This document shows, piece after piece, positions 46,323 through 59,667 of a stretch of DNA of 64,000 bases. Origin of the DNA: Hyperoplus lanceolatus (lineage: Eukaryota > Chordata > Actinopteri > Uranoscopiformes > Ammodytidae); NCBI GenBank assembly GCA_026929865.2, contig CM049402.1, positions 7,497,001 through 7,561,000 on the forward strand, given 5' to 3'. A program made the translations under genes and the position numbers. The notes beneath the pieces are model-generated. The model did no database searches, was not told where the DNA came from, and saw nothing but the letters and a program-made list of their open reading frames with translations. Position 1 is the first letter of the stretch, and each line of letters begins with the position of its first letter.

Positions 46323-46877
46323 AGGTATAGTTCAAGATTTAGCTTGTTGCCTTACTCTAGTAGAGTACAATTCAAGTTGACGGAAACCATTCCTCTAAAT
46401 GTGTGTGAATTCTTTGAAGAAGAAATGGGCAAAGGCTAATTAGCTTAGCACAAATGCTGGTAGTCAACAGGAAGTATTAGCCTCTGGCTCCTCTGGCAGT
46501 CAGATGATGAACTTCACAACACCACTAAATGGTTTGGTGTGCTTGTTGTGATTTGGTTTATTTGTCACGTTGTGTAATGATATTTTTTGCACTTAATGTC
46601 ATTTTAGAATCAAAGTTACAATAATCACACAGGGACGTTGAGTGATGTCGGTGGAGAGAGGCTGACGCTGCCAAATTTGTGATAAGCAGGCAGGCAGGCT
46701 CAATCTACCAGTTGACTACCAGTATTTGTGCTAAGCTCATTAGCGATGGATGACCTTTATTTGCCCATTTCTCTTTCAAAAATGCACGCACAGTTAAAGG
46801 AATGGTTTCTATCACCTACTCTCAAACCCGGAGTGTTAGGCAACAAGCAAAACATTTTTATATTTTGTAATATTCCT
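46323..46877. mobile_element. TTAA-flanked fold-back element
   Basis: TTAA at 46319-46322 and 46878-46881. The termini are AGGTATAGTTCAAGATTTAG on the left and AGGAATATTACAAAATATAA as reverse complement on the right. Much longer subterminal inverted repeats follow: for example AGCTTAGCACAAATGCTGGT (46443-46462) pairs with a near-complement at 46715-46740, and GAAACCATTCCT (left) has its mate on the right. Nearly the whole 555-bp element could fold on itself. No coding capacity. A piggyBac- or Kolobok-type non-autonomous element is likely. Confidence 0.75.
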
Positions 46878-46881
46878 TTAA

Positions 46882-49400
46882 CCTTACATGATGGCAGTTG
46901 TGCAGAGAGATCTGAAAATTGATGGGGGGTAATAAGGGAACCAATTCAAACTGCATGGTGACGTGTATCATCTGAGCGATGTGGTGGACATGATGACAAC
47001 ACCCTGATTGTTTTTTGTTTATAGCGGAACCCACTAGATACAGTGGGGCTACATGTCTTTTAATAAAACATTGGACGTATTTGTAAAAGATCAAAGAGCC
47101 CTTTGTTTGACTTACAAAACGATGTTGGCCCACGGCGTAAAAGATACGCCCCAAGACTATAGCACATAACATATTTAACAGTGATTTTTTACATTGTTCG
47201 CGGCCCAACAACATCTCCCCTGACTAACAGGTTTCCCTGTGCCAGAGACCAATGTCTGCTTAGTAGACAAGATGCTTTTGGACATGGCCATTTTCTAAAC
47301 TACAAAGCAGATGTCACACAGTATGTCTCCACTCACTCTCTGCCAGAAGTTATCTTATTTCTTATTTATTTATTAATCGGGCAATTTAGACTCAATAAAA
47401 ACAAAGGCAGAGGACGAGACATGGCCCACTGAGTCACAATCAAGGAGGTTTAACAAATACCCCGCAGCAGCTTTGATCGCTTGCCTCTGTTTTTTTTAAA
47501 GAGGGACTTGTTAAAAATGCATCACATGGAGAGAGTGAGCGAGAGAGGCGGGGTTTGTCATGACAGGGCGAGAGGCTTTGCTGACACAAAGCTGTACTTT
47601 AGACTTCCATGAGCTTAGATTGGGGATGGAGCTCGGTTTGTTTCATTCATGTGGAACATGCAAAACCACTGGCTGTGACCCTTTGAACTCCGGCCGTACA
47701 CAGGAACTAATCCACTGACGCAGTGCCAATGCAAGTCGGTTTACATTTCACAGATTCTTTCTAAGTGGAAGTCTCACTTATTGGCAGCCTATATGACTGT
47801 GGATTGCATGCTGTGTTGTTGCCGCCCTTCACTGGCACATACAGCAATGATATGACAAACGACCAACTCTTCAATTCATGTATTCCTGTGATTCAAGGCT
47901 ACATTTAGTATTCAGATTATTTTTGGGCAACAACGCTATCTCCAGAAGTAGCTCCGACTGAATTACATTTCAGCAATTTTTTTTCGTTTTACATAGCAGC
48001 ATTGATATATAGAAAATTGGGAAAAAAGCAATTTAAAAGCTCATTTTGGATTATGCATTATTAATTGGCGCAGTGCATCCACGGGAGTAAAAGATGAAGA
48101 GTATTTGCTAAATGGTGTTTTACTGTAGCTATGTTTACAAACATCGTGCCTGGCACATTTGAACTTGGGTGACCTGCTAGTCACTGGTTTAATACAGAGG
48201 ATTATTAATACAATTTTGGCCTACTGAATCCAGGGTTAGGGTTAGATACTGCAGACAGTCTTGTATGCTTTACATTGTGATTTATAATTGAAGGTGTTTA
48301 TTCTTAGAATGAGTATCAACGCCTGTAAAATGGTGTGCTGGACAGCACTAGCACTTTCTGTCCTCTAAAAGACCACGTGTAATCTTGCCAGCTCATTTCA
48401 ATTTCAGAATTTGTGTCAAACAATATTTAAGCTAAGTGTGAAATAATTCTGGCGGCTGAATGGGGTTAAAACCTTGCCTGTTTGTTTTCTGTGAAAAGTT
48501 CACCTTAATCCGCATTATTTAAATTGCATTTTATACCGCTTAATCCACCCCCAGAATACACAGACAAGTGACAGGGAATCAACACTGTTAAATCCGGAGG
48601 GATAAACGTTACTGTCCAGGTAAAGTTGATGTGACGGAGTGTGCCTTTTTCCCTAGTCAATTCCCCCCCAGCTTCTTATCCAACTTTAGCCATCGCTATA
48701 AGCCTCTTTCTGTCTCTCGCCTCGTTTTCCTCGTGTGGAGTGAGTTTCTGTGTGGGTTCTGGCAGAAAGACACAAGCGCAGGGGCCGGGCACCGTCTAAT
48801 TCATGGGGGTAAATGAGTGGAGATAAGGCCTGAGTCAGTACCTCCAGCCTACCATACATCCCCCGGGGCAGGCTCTTAAGGAGCTTAGTAAAAGCCTGTC
48901 GTATGAAGACATGACATGGAGCTGGCTAAATGAGCTACGGTGGAGTGTCTTCCATCAACCTAATATTCAGAGACCATACAGATCACTGTCGTTCAAGCTT
49001 TTAATCCCATTGAATATATTCCATTCTTTCTTATTAATTCAGAAATGGAGGGAAAATACGGCACTATGCTGTGTGTAAATAAGGTGAAAGAGGGTGTATT
49101 AGTGAGGCTGTATTGTAATGCTGCAGACCAAGCTGACTACACACACACACACACACTGAGGCCCACACTCATAAGACCGTGTTGCAAAAGAGTCTGCTGT
49201 GTGCCACCAAATCAATAATGAATGCTGGTTTACCCGTAGTAAAAGAACAAGGAACACACTCCTCCAGAGTCACTAGGTCACATACACCAGGGGAAACAAT
49301 TAGAAGCTTCCTTGCACATCCATTATTTTCTCTTCCTTTCTTTATTCAGCCGCAGACATTTCCCTTAATTTTTCTCCAGGGTCCGGCAAGCATGTCTGTT
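46882..49400. other. Gene-free stretch (presumed intron)
   Basis: No gene or bounded mobile element recognised. There is a short CA run at 49139-49157. Confidence 0.35.
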
Positions 49401-49421
49401 CCGCTGTTGAGAAATGACGCG

Positions 49422-49485
<64 letters not shown>

Positions 49486-49530
49486 GGGGATTCCGCAAAG
49501 TCTTTTACAGGGACCGCTGTTGAGAAATTA

Positions 49531-49579
<49 letters not shown>

Positions 49580-49590
49580 GCTGTTGAGAA

Positions 49591-49634
<44 letters not shown>

Positions 49635-49658
49635 GGGGTTCCGCAAAGTCTTTTACAG
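49401..49658. repeat. Compound minisatellite containing three CA microsatellites
   Basis: Unit A, CCGCTGTTGAGAAAT, occurs three times (49401, 49514, 49578), each time followed by a CA run. Unit B, TTCCGCAAAGTCTTTTACAG, occurs twice (49491-49510 and 49639-49658) after a CA run and a G-stretch. The order is A-(CA)n-B-A-(CA)n-A-(CA)n-B. This is tandem duplication of a microsatellite with its flanks. Confidence 0.9.
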
Positions 49659-49744
49659 CCCAGGATTTACAAAAGGCAAATGTATGTTGGGGGACATGTG
49701 AAGTGGAAAAGCGTGCTAGTGACGGATAGGACAAGAGTCTTGCG

Positions 49745-49747
<3 letters not shown>

Positions 49748-49777
<30 letters not shown>
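49748..49777. repeat. Short (TG)n microsatellite
   Basis: About 15 TG units, 90 bases beyond the compound minisatellite. Confidence 0.85.
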
Positions 49778-49781
<4 letters not shown>

Positions 49782-49930
49782 TTAACCTCCATAATGGTGA
49801 CAGATTACAGATTTAAATATTTTAAATCTCGGAGAGAGAGAGCACATGCTGCCGGTGATGAAGGGAGTGGAAATGACTGCAGTAATGCAAGAGATTAATA
49901 GAGATCCTTTCGCTTTCTGCCGCCACCGCA

Positions 49931-49982
49931 CTCTCTCTCTATTTCTCTCTCTCTCTCGCTCTCGCTCTCTCTCTCACACTAA

Positions 49983-50059
<77 letters not shown>
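49931..50059. repeat. (CT)n followed by (CA)n microsatellite
   Basis: A CT-rich tract at about 49931-49976 followed by a CA run of about 36 units (49986-50059). Confidence 0.9.
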
Positions 50060-50061
<2 letters not shown>

Positions 50062-51321
50062 ATGAACACACCCACTAATACACACCCACTCACAAAACTC
50101 ACCATGCCATTGGTTGGCTGTCGTGTACTCCACCACCCTCGTGCCACAAGTCCACTATCATGTTGAATTACAGTTGCTTTAGACCCTTTTGTAGTCTTCT
50201 TCTTTCAGCCAAATTAGTGCTGGCTGTTTAGTCCGCTGTTAGTATCACGCTGCCTTCTCTTTCTCTCTCCAGGCAGGTTGTAAATAATAGAAGCGTTTAT
50301 TCATACATCCTTCTTTAAAACTGTTTTTAGGCCCGACTCTCCACACCACACTTTTCACCTGTGTTTGTCACAGTACACAGGAGAAGGCATTAGGATGTTG
50401 TTTGAAACCCTCTGGCTCTGACTGAGATATTGTCTGTTTCGATTTTAATCTTTCAACTCTATTCTGGCGACTGAGGGTCCTGGAGACATAAGTAAATCAA
50501 ATATGTTGTCTATCATAGATGTAAAGGAAGGAATCCTGATAGATAAAGGCCTTTGGTTTGTATTTTGTAGTGTATATACATTTTTGTTATTATGTCAGGG
50601 ATGCTATTCTGCTGAATGCGTAATAAATCTTATATAATTTTGAATGTTTACTCTAATTTCCTATTAACTAACAATTAGTATGATATAACTGTATTGGCTG
50701 TCTTTTCTCAGAATGGCCTGACCCCTAGTATTGTGTAGCAGATATAATTGTACTGATATAATGACAGTCTTTGCATAGACCTGTCACTTAGATCAAGGTC
50801 TCCCATTATGAAACACTCATTAAACTCATGAATAGGCCGGCCATTAGTAATATATCAAACGGATTGTTAGTGACACATTTTGACTGCTGGTACAGTACAA
50901 TATTCTACACTACAATCACACTATTGCCATAGACCTGATGCTTGGGTATGAAAAAGACTAGTCTCATATGCCCTGCACAAGGTGTAACAACATAAAATGT
51001 ATCAATGTCAGTCCCAATCTGAATTAAATCAATTTTAATGCCTCATAGAAGTTCTATCAAATGTCGGAGCCTAGCTGTCTCAACGTTGATTCAATTCAAA
51101 GTTCAAGTTTTAAATTAAATGTGCAAATAAAACAGGTGAATGTTCAAGGCTAGGTAGCTTAAAGGCTTCAGATAGTAATGCCAGATAGTCCAACTCCTAC
51201 ATACTTTAGCCTACTCTAAAGGCTTAAATATGAGTCGCTTTGGCTATTGTACGCTAAGCATAGAAAGTAAATGTTTTTAATTTTTATGAATATGGACATC
51301 TCTGCATTCTTTAAAGACATT
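50060..51321. other. Gene-free stretch (presumed intron)
   Basis: No gene or bounded repeat recognised. Confidence 0.35.
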
Positions 51322-51457
51322 CTATTTATTTATTTATTTATTTATTTATGTATTTATTTATTTATTTATTTATTTATTTATGTATGTATGTATGTATGTA
51401 TGTATGTATGTATGTATGTATGTATGTATGTATGTATGTATGTATGTATGTATGTAT
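51322..51457. repeat. (TTTA)n to (TGTA)n tetranucleotide microsatellite
   Basis: About 15 TTTA units, with one TGTA variant inside, switch sharply to about 20 TGTA units. This is consistent with a point variant that then expanded. Confidence 0.95.
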
Positions 51458-54400
51458 TATAAGTACTGCTCTGCTCAACAGCTGCTCTCTGTTAACACCT
51501 GGCGAGCTGCTTTAATAATGCAAAGATCGGTCTTTGCCATTGGCCAATTCCAATTCAATGCCAATCACCAATGGAGCGATTTGGAATCAAAATTGTCAAA
51601 TTAAAAGTGGTAGCCCTTTCGATCGGAGCATCCTTGCTACAATAAATCCCCTCATTTTAATGTATCCACAGGTTAAAAAAAAGACCAGAATTTGCTCATA
51701 TTGCGTTTAATTTTAGAATCAAAAATAACATTTAAATTACCTAAGAAGCTCATTAAAAAAACGTATCTTAGATAATATGACATACATCATGTCCTTTGTG
51801 TCTTCAGTGGTAGCTACGTCTCTGCCTTTTACTGATGCACACATTTCCTCCCACACACTCTACACACACACACATGCACATCGGTGACTGAATTGCCTAT
51901 AGGTGTGAATTATATGCGATGTGATGGATGTCCAGTCCACTGTGTTCAGCTGGAGTCTCCACTCACCTTTTAAGTGGAACACACACGAGTCAAACAATAT
52001 ATGGAGTAGTCAATAATAAGGGGACCAAATCTCATCAGATTATACTGTGTTTTACTGCATGGAAGCTTCTTTTAATTGTGCCTTAATGACATTGTAAACC
52101 CTTCTTCCTTAATAGGATAGCACCTGCTTTGGGAATGGTACATTTTGGTTACTTACATGTAGACCTGCTCCCAGTCTATTTATATCCCTTGCCAGCTTGG
52201 CAATGCCTCCTGATAGCCTTTGAGGACAGAGCAATTCCTCCATCAAGCTCAGGGCCCATCTGTGCCCGTATTCCTCCCATCCTCCACCATTACAGCTTTT
52301 TCTTCCTATGATACCATCATCATGCCATCACTCGTGTGTGTGTGTGTGTGTGAACAGGCTGCCCGGAAATTGACTTGATATCAATCTGACACAAAATTAC
52401 CAAGAAAGGAAATTAGTCTGTGGAATTTTTTTCTCTGGAATTGATTGTGATTTAAAAAGCACAATGCACACTTTGTGCGCCGTGGCTCTCTGTGTTTAAA
52501 TAACAGAGCATTCGGCTTATTGGTCTTGTTCTCTCTCTGTAAAATCCATGCACAATAGAGTTTTATTTCACCTTTTTTGTCTTTGTCTCACTGCGGCTCA
52601 CTCCCGTTGATACTCATCCAGATTCACCTGAAAATCTGGGTCATTACCAGAAATAGCCGCGTGTGGCTCACTCTCCCAAGATGGCAGCCGTGATGAATTG
52701 GTGGCTGTAGGTCACTGTGACAATGCTTTGAGTGAATTGGGCGAGGATGGGAGGCAAAGAGTTTTCGACGACTTTTCTTGTTGTTCTTTACAAAACAAGG
52801 AACACTTTTGTTTTTCAGAGGAGTTTGCTGTCGTGGGCAGAACACACAAGACTTAGAGGGAACCTTGAGGCCATTTTCGGATCCTTTTAAGTATCACAGA
52901 TTTGAAGGGGTTTTGCTAAAATCATGTTTACCAAAATCCGTAATCCCGTATTATTTGTACCATGCTGTTACTATGTGGGATGCCATTTTTTAACTGTTAA
53001 TATACAGTATGTCTGTGGGCTAAAAAGTGACAGTATTTGCCCCAGTGGAATGGTGGACTGCCACTACACTCGTCTTCACACCTCTACAAGTCACTACAAA
53101 CTGGAAGATAGGTTTGAGACGATAGACTCCAGACTCATAGGGCCTTTTTCCTTTTGGCCTGCGCCCACTGTGAATTTCAACCGGGGTTTAAGTACAAGTG
53201 TTGAATGACATAATGTTGGTGGGCAGCTCAGTCCTGGAAGCTGAAGAGTGAAATGATACTGTTGGATAGAAAGGGTTTCTCTGCGAGTAGCGCCAATGGA
53301 GAAGGGGATCAGAGAGGATAAGAGCAAGGACAGAAGGAAGAGGTGAGATTGAAAAGAAACAAGAGGAAAATGGTTAGGTTGGAGAAAGGTAAGCTAGGAT
53401 AAGCCGTTTGACAAGTGAGCTCTGGGCTGGGAGGAAAGCCAGTCAAACAAAAAATCTTGCCACGTTTGTTTTATTCATGCTTTTGGACAACTACGGCTTT
53501 GCAATCTATTTTCTTCATTTTTTTTTAACAGCGATACACAGAGACAACAGGCAGAATGCAAAGTACCAGCCGCTGAATTGTATCCTGGTGTGTGTTTTCT
53601 CTCTGCGCTCTCTCTCTCTCTCTTTTATGTGAATATTTTTTGATTGAGGCAGATCTCCCTGCCATGTTGAAAATTACTAAATGATTCAACGTTTTCTGAC
53701 AACCCCTAGAATTTACCGGCATTCTCATCTCTCATTCCCTTTAATCACAACCACTCTCAGTCCAAATCTGCTTCACACACATTCTGTGCATTTAAAATTC
53801 TACAGAAGCCTCCAACTCCAAAGCAAACGGTGCCAATAGGCATTTATCGTTGAAGCCTTTCGGTAGCCGGGCACCAGAGTGATGTGTCGACTAATCATTT
53901 GTTGAATTAAGTTATTTGCCATTTCTTCTCGAGAATAACAATCCACCAAACAGGATATTAAAAAAAAAAAACATTCCTTGGGCTTCCTTCCTTGATTTGC
54001 ATGGCCAAGTTACAGCGTCTCCCGCCTCCGCATCTCAAATAAATAATTGAAAGGAAGACGTATTCTATATCTCCAAGTATTGTACTGGCGTCAGAATTTC
54101 CAAGTACATATCCAGGAGGACTGCCTAACTGCTACACACCACTTTACTTGATTGTCTGTTGAGAAAACACCTTAAGGAACGTCATTATCCGACGTACACA
54201 CGCACTTACACTCTGCACCCCAACACTCCTCGGAGTTGATTTCTAATGATACCCGTGTGATTCAGCCAGCAGATCCAACGTGTTAAAAAACGAATGCATG
54301 GCTGACCTAATAAGCCATGTCTTTGCCTTTGTTTTCTCACCATGCCTTTTTTCGAAAGAAGACATTAAGGAAGCACGAATGAATAAACCTTATCGCATAA

Positions 54401-55751
54401 GACATCGGAAAAAATGTGACATATTTCCTCGGGCATTATTGTGTTTTGTGTCTCGGTGGCCCACTTTTCCTTTTTCATATTGATGCTTTGCTGCACACGA
54501 CTGCCAAACAGCTGCATCACATGTAAAGAGGTCTTTTATAGTCAAATCCATTAGCACAGGTCCACAGCAATGGACTTGAGAGCAGTGTACCCTCCATCGT
54601 GGGAGAATGTTCACTCTTTGAGGTTAATTGTTAATCACACTGTGAAAGCACTTGTCAAATTGGTTTTTTGCCTTTTAATCGGAGACTTGCACACCCCAAT
54701 ATAACCCATGCAAAAAGCAAAGTACTGCCACAGATAAAACAAGTGACCAAAAACAGTAGGGCACGGATACAGTGGTGAATGGCTCATAGAGGATATTTAT
54801 GTAATCTCGGGGCACCAGGGCTGACTCAAACCCCGACTCAGAGCCACTGTTGCAGAGAGAGGTCCAAAGACAGTAGCACATTTTTCTAAATCCCTGGTAG
54901 ACACTGAAAGTTAAGACATGCAGTGTTGCTATAAAACAAAGCCCAACCCCATTTATCTGAGCATCCCACACAACCCCTGGCCCAGATTTACAGCCCCGGG
55001 CATCCAGAGCCACCAAATCTTTTGGCAGCAACTGCCGCAGATATTGATGGGGGGAGGGGGAGGAGGAATTCTGAGCTGCAGGGGGCCAACTTCCCAAAAC
55101 GAGGTGAAAAAAAGTGCATCACGAGTGTGTTTGTGAGTGTGTAATATGATGTGTTATATTCCATAATCACATTGTAAATTGGGATAAATTGTTTGTCATT
55201 GATTTTTTGCTCTTTCTCCGAACTGGTCCGGCAAGTATCTTGCTCTATGTGGCATTAAGAGTTTATGGATTGTTAGACAAAGCCAGGTCTTTGATGAGCA
55301 TTGGTTCCCTCCGGAGACAGAACACAGCTGCTATTTCATCAAGGGAAATGCCTGTTTGAAAACAAATGCAACAAAAACAGGCCCCTCTCTCATCATTACA
55401 TCTAAAGCACTTAATCCTGCACATAGGCGCCTCTACTGTCCCACTGAAAACTATCACATATGGATTTGCCTCATGGGGTATGGGGGCGCTTACATACCCA
55501 GGTGCTGCTGCTAACCTCTTTAGTGCCACTCTTTTTGGTTATACTAAGGGTGTGGATATAGCTGTGTATGTGTATTAGGCTTTGTTCAGACTGCAGGCAA
55601 ATCAGTTTGTTTCTCGAATTTGATATTTAGCACTGACTTTCTGCACTTGCCTGTCAATTGCAAGTGAGATGTAGATGGGATTTGCTGTGTCCGGACATCA
55701 CAGTTCTGTACCTATCTGCATGGGCTACTGTGGTTACGCTGTAGTTCGTCA
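51458..55751. other. Gene-free stretch (presumed intron)
   Basis: No coding sequence with recognisable domains and no bounded transposon. There is a short TG run at 52335-52351. Confidence 0.35.
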
Positions 55752-56053
55752 ATGGTAAATGGACTTGTATAGCGCTATATCTCCGTTTATCACAGACTCA
55801 AAGCGCTTTACATTGTTTTTTGTACACATTCACCCAGTCACACAAACACATTCATACACCGATAGCAGCAGCTGCCACGCAGGGTAGGCTTAGCACTAGG
55901 GTGCTAAGCTAACTAAGCTAACTATTGGGAGCAATTCGGGGTTCACTGTCTTGCCCAGGGACACTTCGACATGTGGCGGGGAGACGGGGGATCGAACCTC
56001 CGATCCTGCACACCAGAGGCGAACTCCCTACGCACTTCGCCACTGCCGCCCCC
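55752..56053 (-). mobile_element. tRNA-derived SINE
   Basis: On the minus strand the head carries an A-box-like TGGCGAAGTGCGTAGG (56028-56043) and a perfect B box GGTTCGATCCC (about 55988-55998), so it has an RNA polymerase III promoter. The body includes CACTTCGACATGTGGC-type sequence and ends in TATAGCGCTATATCTCC / TCAAAGCGCTTTACA sequence (plus-strand wording), common to a widespread fish SINE. Frames across it are not genes. Confidence 0.7.
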
Positions 56054-58084
56054 GTCATTACATTCACTGCTGAGGACGCTTTTCAACGCGGAAGTACTAC
56101 CAATGGAAGGTTGGGGAAAAATGATGTCGCCATCCAAACACATCCGCTGTCAAGTCATGGTGCCGAACTCCTCCGTAACACCAGGTTTTTACAGTTAAGG
56201 AGGAGGCTGATGAATATTGCGATGTTTTATAGCCTCAGTTATGGAGCACAACATCCAAAAAGCTGTGAATGGTCATTCTCGGGACATTTGTTGATGGAGG
56301 GTGGCAGGCCAATACCCAAAATGCACTGCAGGATGTTTGTCAGGCTCCGTGGCTTTCTAGCACACCGTTTTGTTCGTCAGGACACTCACCTCAGGTGGCC
56401 AGTGACTCAAAAGGCCCTTATGATTTCCCATTTGAACGACCCGAGCATCTAGACTGAATACACACTTGTCAAAATCCAATTTGAAACGCATTTCAAACAT
56501 CCTCACAATGTGGTTTGGATCTGATAAGCAATCATGGATTTCATGTTTTTTTTTTTACTGTCCAGACTACATTAAAATCTATCTGGGTACATGACTCTGG
56601 ATATGACAACAATCTGCTTTGGGCATGCTGTCTGAACAAGCCCTTACAGTAGTCAAAGGAAATCTAGTGCAGATATAGAAAGAGCGTTGGTAGCTTTCAA
56701 CAAATGTTTTTGTTCTTGAAAACCTAAAGCATTTCAGTTTGCCACTGTCATGCTGGCAAGCTTCGGATAAAAGGAGGATTTTTATTATTGCAGAGGGAAA
56801 ACTCTCTTGATTTATCCCACCACTTTTTCCACTGCCAACTCGTAAAACATGAACAAGGACAATGCAAATCACCCACACACACACAAACACAAACTGAGAT
56901 ACACCTACACAGGCCAGTATCCATGCAAGCAAGGCTTTTTTTGTTAACCAGAGGGGTAAATATTGGTAAAAGGTGATGTACCATTTTGCCTCTTAGGGCA
57001 ATGTTTACGAAAATTCCGAGACGGCCTTGTTGTCGTCACATGAAATTCTTCAGCATACACGGAGGTCTTTCCACTGTTGTGTTTGCTCCTCGCCGAAAGC
57101 TGAGAGGCTCTTCAGTTTTTTTTTCCCGAAAACAACAAAGGCCTTGTTGTCCCGTCTCATCTATGTTCATGCCTGGTAAAAGGAACATAAAACCCTCTTT
57201 CCCTCTGCAAGCCCCTGCTATTTGCACTCGTATCGGCACAGCACAGTAGAGGCACACAGAGGAATAGTTTTCAAAGTGTCACCGTTTAGGGCATGGCTTG
57301 GATGTCAGCAGCTAAATGAATAAATAATGTGCCCTCAAGTTGCATTTGATATAGCAGGGATCTGAGCTGATCTGATATGACTTTTTAGCTCAGGCTCGCT
57401 ATCATCCAAATGTTAGAGGAAAAGCCCCTTTTCTCCCCCAGGTTGCTAATGAAACATGGAACAGAGGAGGATGTTTATGGTCGTGCCACCGAGAAATCAT
57501 AGGAGCAAAATGGATGTGGAAGTGTTGCATTGACTGTGAGTCTGTGTGCACGTTGGCAAGGCGCATGAGCACATAAAACAGTACCTACAGTACAAGTTGT
57601 CGTTGCTCTGGGCTTCTCTCGTGCAACATGGGCACAGTATATAAAAGAAGATGGAGTAGTAATTCACAGTGCCTCTTGTGTGCAGTTTTTTGAGTAAGTG
57701 CAGACAACCCGAGGGCACATTTTCCTGCAGTGTTTGGACATGGCCTACTTCTAAGTGTGCAGTTGTTTTTTTCTGTTGGTCTTCTACTCTGTTTGAAGTA
57801 CACAAATGGGATTTTAATTAATACCCAGAGAACAGATCTGTGTCCACTTGCTTGTCTGCAGTGTGTCTTTTTTCTAGTGCAGTGCTGAAAAATCGGTATT
57901 ACAGTTGTGATATTTAAACCATATGAAAAGGATGTGAACAACATTATTGATATTATTAAAACAGGTTGTGAACTATGACCTCCGCTCCTGTAGTTGTCGT
58001 AGTATGGCTGGTTGCCATTCCCCTCAGCATCAAAGCCAACACAGATGGCAGCTCCTTCCAATTACAAAACAGATTATCGCAATA
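56054..58084. other. Gene-free stretch (presumed intron)
   Basis: No gene or bounded repeat recognised. A 175-residue open frame starting in the SINE and running to about 56452 shows no domain. Confidence 0.35.
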
Positions 58085-58220
58085 TGCAGAGTTTCGCAAT
58101 GAAGCGTGATATATCATATAGTGACCGATGTATCTTGATATAGCGTGGCCCATGTATCGTGATGCGTATCGTATCTTGTGATGTGTATCGTATCGTGAAG
58201 TCATTGCCAATACCCAGCCG
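58085..58220. repeat. Imperfect tandem ATCGTGATG/TATCGTATC repeat
   Basis: Variants of GTGATGYGTATCGTATC recur about four times, ending in CATTGCCAATACCCAGCC. It resembles the degenerate end of a fish DNA transposon, but the ends are not defined. Confidence 0.5.
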
Positions 58221-59273
58221 TAGCCTTCTCATTCCACTGAATGCAGTGCAGTAGTTTACCATAGTGCATATACAGTACATGTCATATGGGTCACCTGCTG
58301 GAATACATCTGGATTTTAGAAAGTGGTCACATGTTGGCATGTGTGGCGCCCTGCTATTTGACCTTGAGTGCCCTCTGTAAGCCGCAGTGTCTGAGGATGT
58401 GTGTGTGCTCGTTACCGCGGCGGCCTACTCCTGTCTCACGGACTTTGTAGTGCCCGTGTGTGTGCTTTTGAATAATGTCCTGCAGGAGACACTCTTAAGT
58501 GCAACGTCTAGGACTCAGGCGTCAGCAGTTATATCAGGGCAACCTCTCCTCTCTCCTCTGTGTGCAATGGCATGGGGGATATTACAGCATTAGAACGCAT
58601 GAATTATGGCCATATTGTCGGCTCAATGTCAGGGGACATCGGAGTGCTTCTGGTGCTACCGTGGCATCAGTCAACAATTTAGAACAGGAGGAGATGGGCT
58701 CTAAAGAAATGTGTTACAAGTATATCCCTGTGCACGTATAGTTTTGGAATCTGGCAATGCATTTCATCCAGTTCCACAAAAGTAAGGCTTTATTGAATTA
58801 GGGTTCCACATTTGTCACAAACGGTTGTGAGTCTAGGGCTTCTCCCCTGTTTAATCCGAAGGCTGCTGCTGTGCTATCTTGAAGACAGGTACGACTTAGT
58901 ATTCTGTATCGTTGTGAATGGATCTGTGCGTTTCCCAAAGACAGGAGGGGGGCAGGGAGGGGGTAAAGAAAAAAAGAGAAAAGACCAACCGGTGCAATAA
59001 CATAGGATGCATTACCTAATAGAGTTGGCAGAAATACAGAGTTCAAGGCGATCTGATAAAGCTGGGTTACAGTACTTTAATCAATCACTAAGAACACGAG
59101 CCAATTTAGGAAGAAGCCTGACATTTGAGATAGGCTTTCAGACAGGATTAGAAATAGTGAATGGAGAGGAGACATCACTGCCAGGGTGAGCCGAACAGGA
59201 CTGTTGTCAGGGGACAGTGTTCCCTCCTCCGTGTGCGATGTTGAGCTATGTCTCGGGCTCAACACCCAGCCCT

Positions 59274-59276
<3 letters not shown>
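58221..59276. other. Gene-free stretch (presumed intron)
   Basis: No gene or bounded repeat recognised. Confidence 0.35.

Positions 59277-59324
<48 letters not shown>
59277..59324. repeat. (CA)n microsatellite
   Basis: About 23 CA units. Confidence 0.9.
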
Positions 59325-59326
<2 letters not shown>

Positions 59327-59667
59327 CTGATCCTACTCTTCTTTATTTATATATGGAAAGTGACATTCTGTGTTCCTGGTCTTGCCCCTTAGTTAAACTT
59401 GTTTTTTTCCCCAGCAGTGCAGATGTGTAGACAGTGTTGGTTGACCTCTGTTGTGTACCCTCCACCTTCGAAAAAAAAAGGCCACTATCATTAAAATTGT
59501 CCCTTGGAACTCATCATCTGGCTTCTCTGGCCTGACTAATAATATCTAGAGAAGCAATGTGAACACTGGGCAATGAGCTCTTCTTAACAGACAACTGGAG
59601 GAAAAACACCTGCTTTTCTTTCCCCTCCAGAACATGTTTTCTGATGTGTTTTTTTTTTAGTTTTGTT

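Noticed and set aside
49401-49658. Regularly spaced repeats that could suggest a CRISPR array
   Set aside because: The spacers are CA microsatellite tracts, repeat units are uneven, and the genome is clearly that of a vertebrate.
55925-56452. 175-codon plus-strand frame
   Set aside because: It starts inside a tRNA-derived SINE and shows no domain or splice signals.
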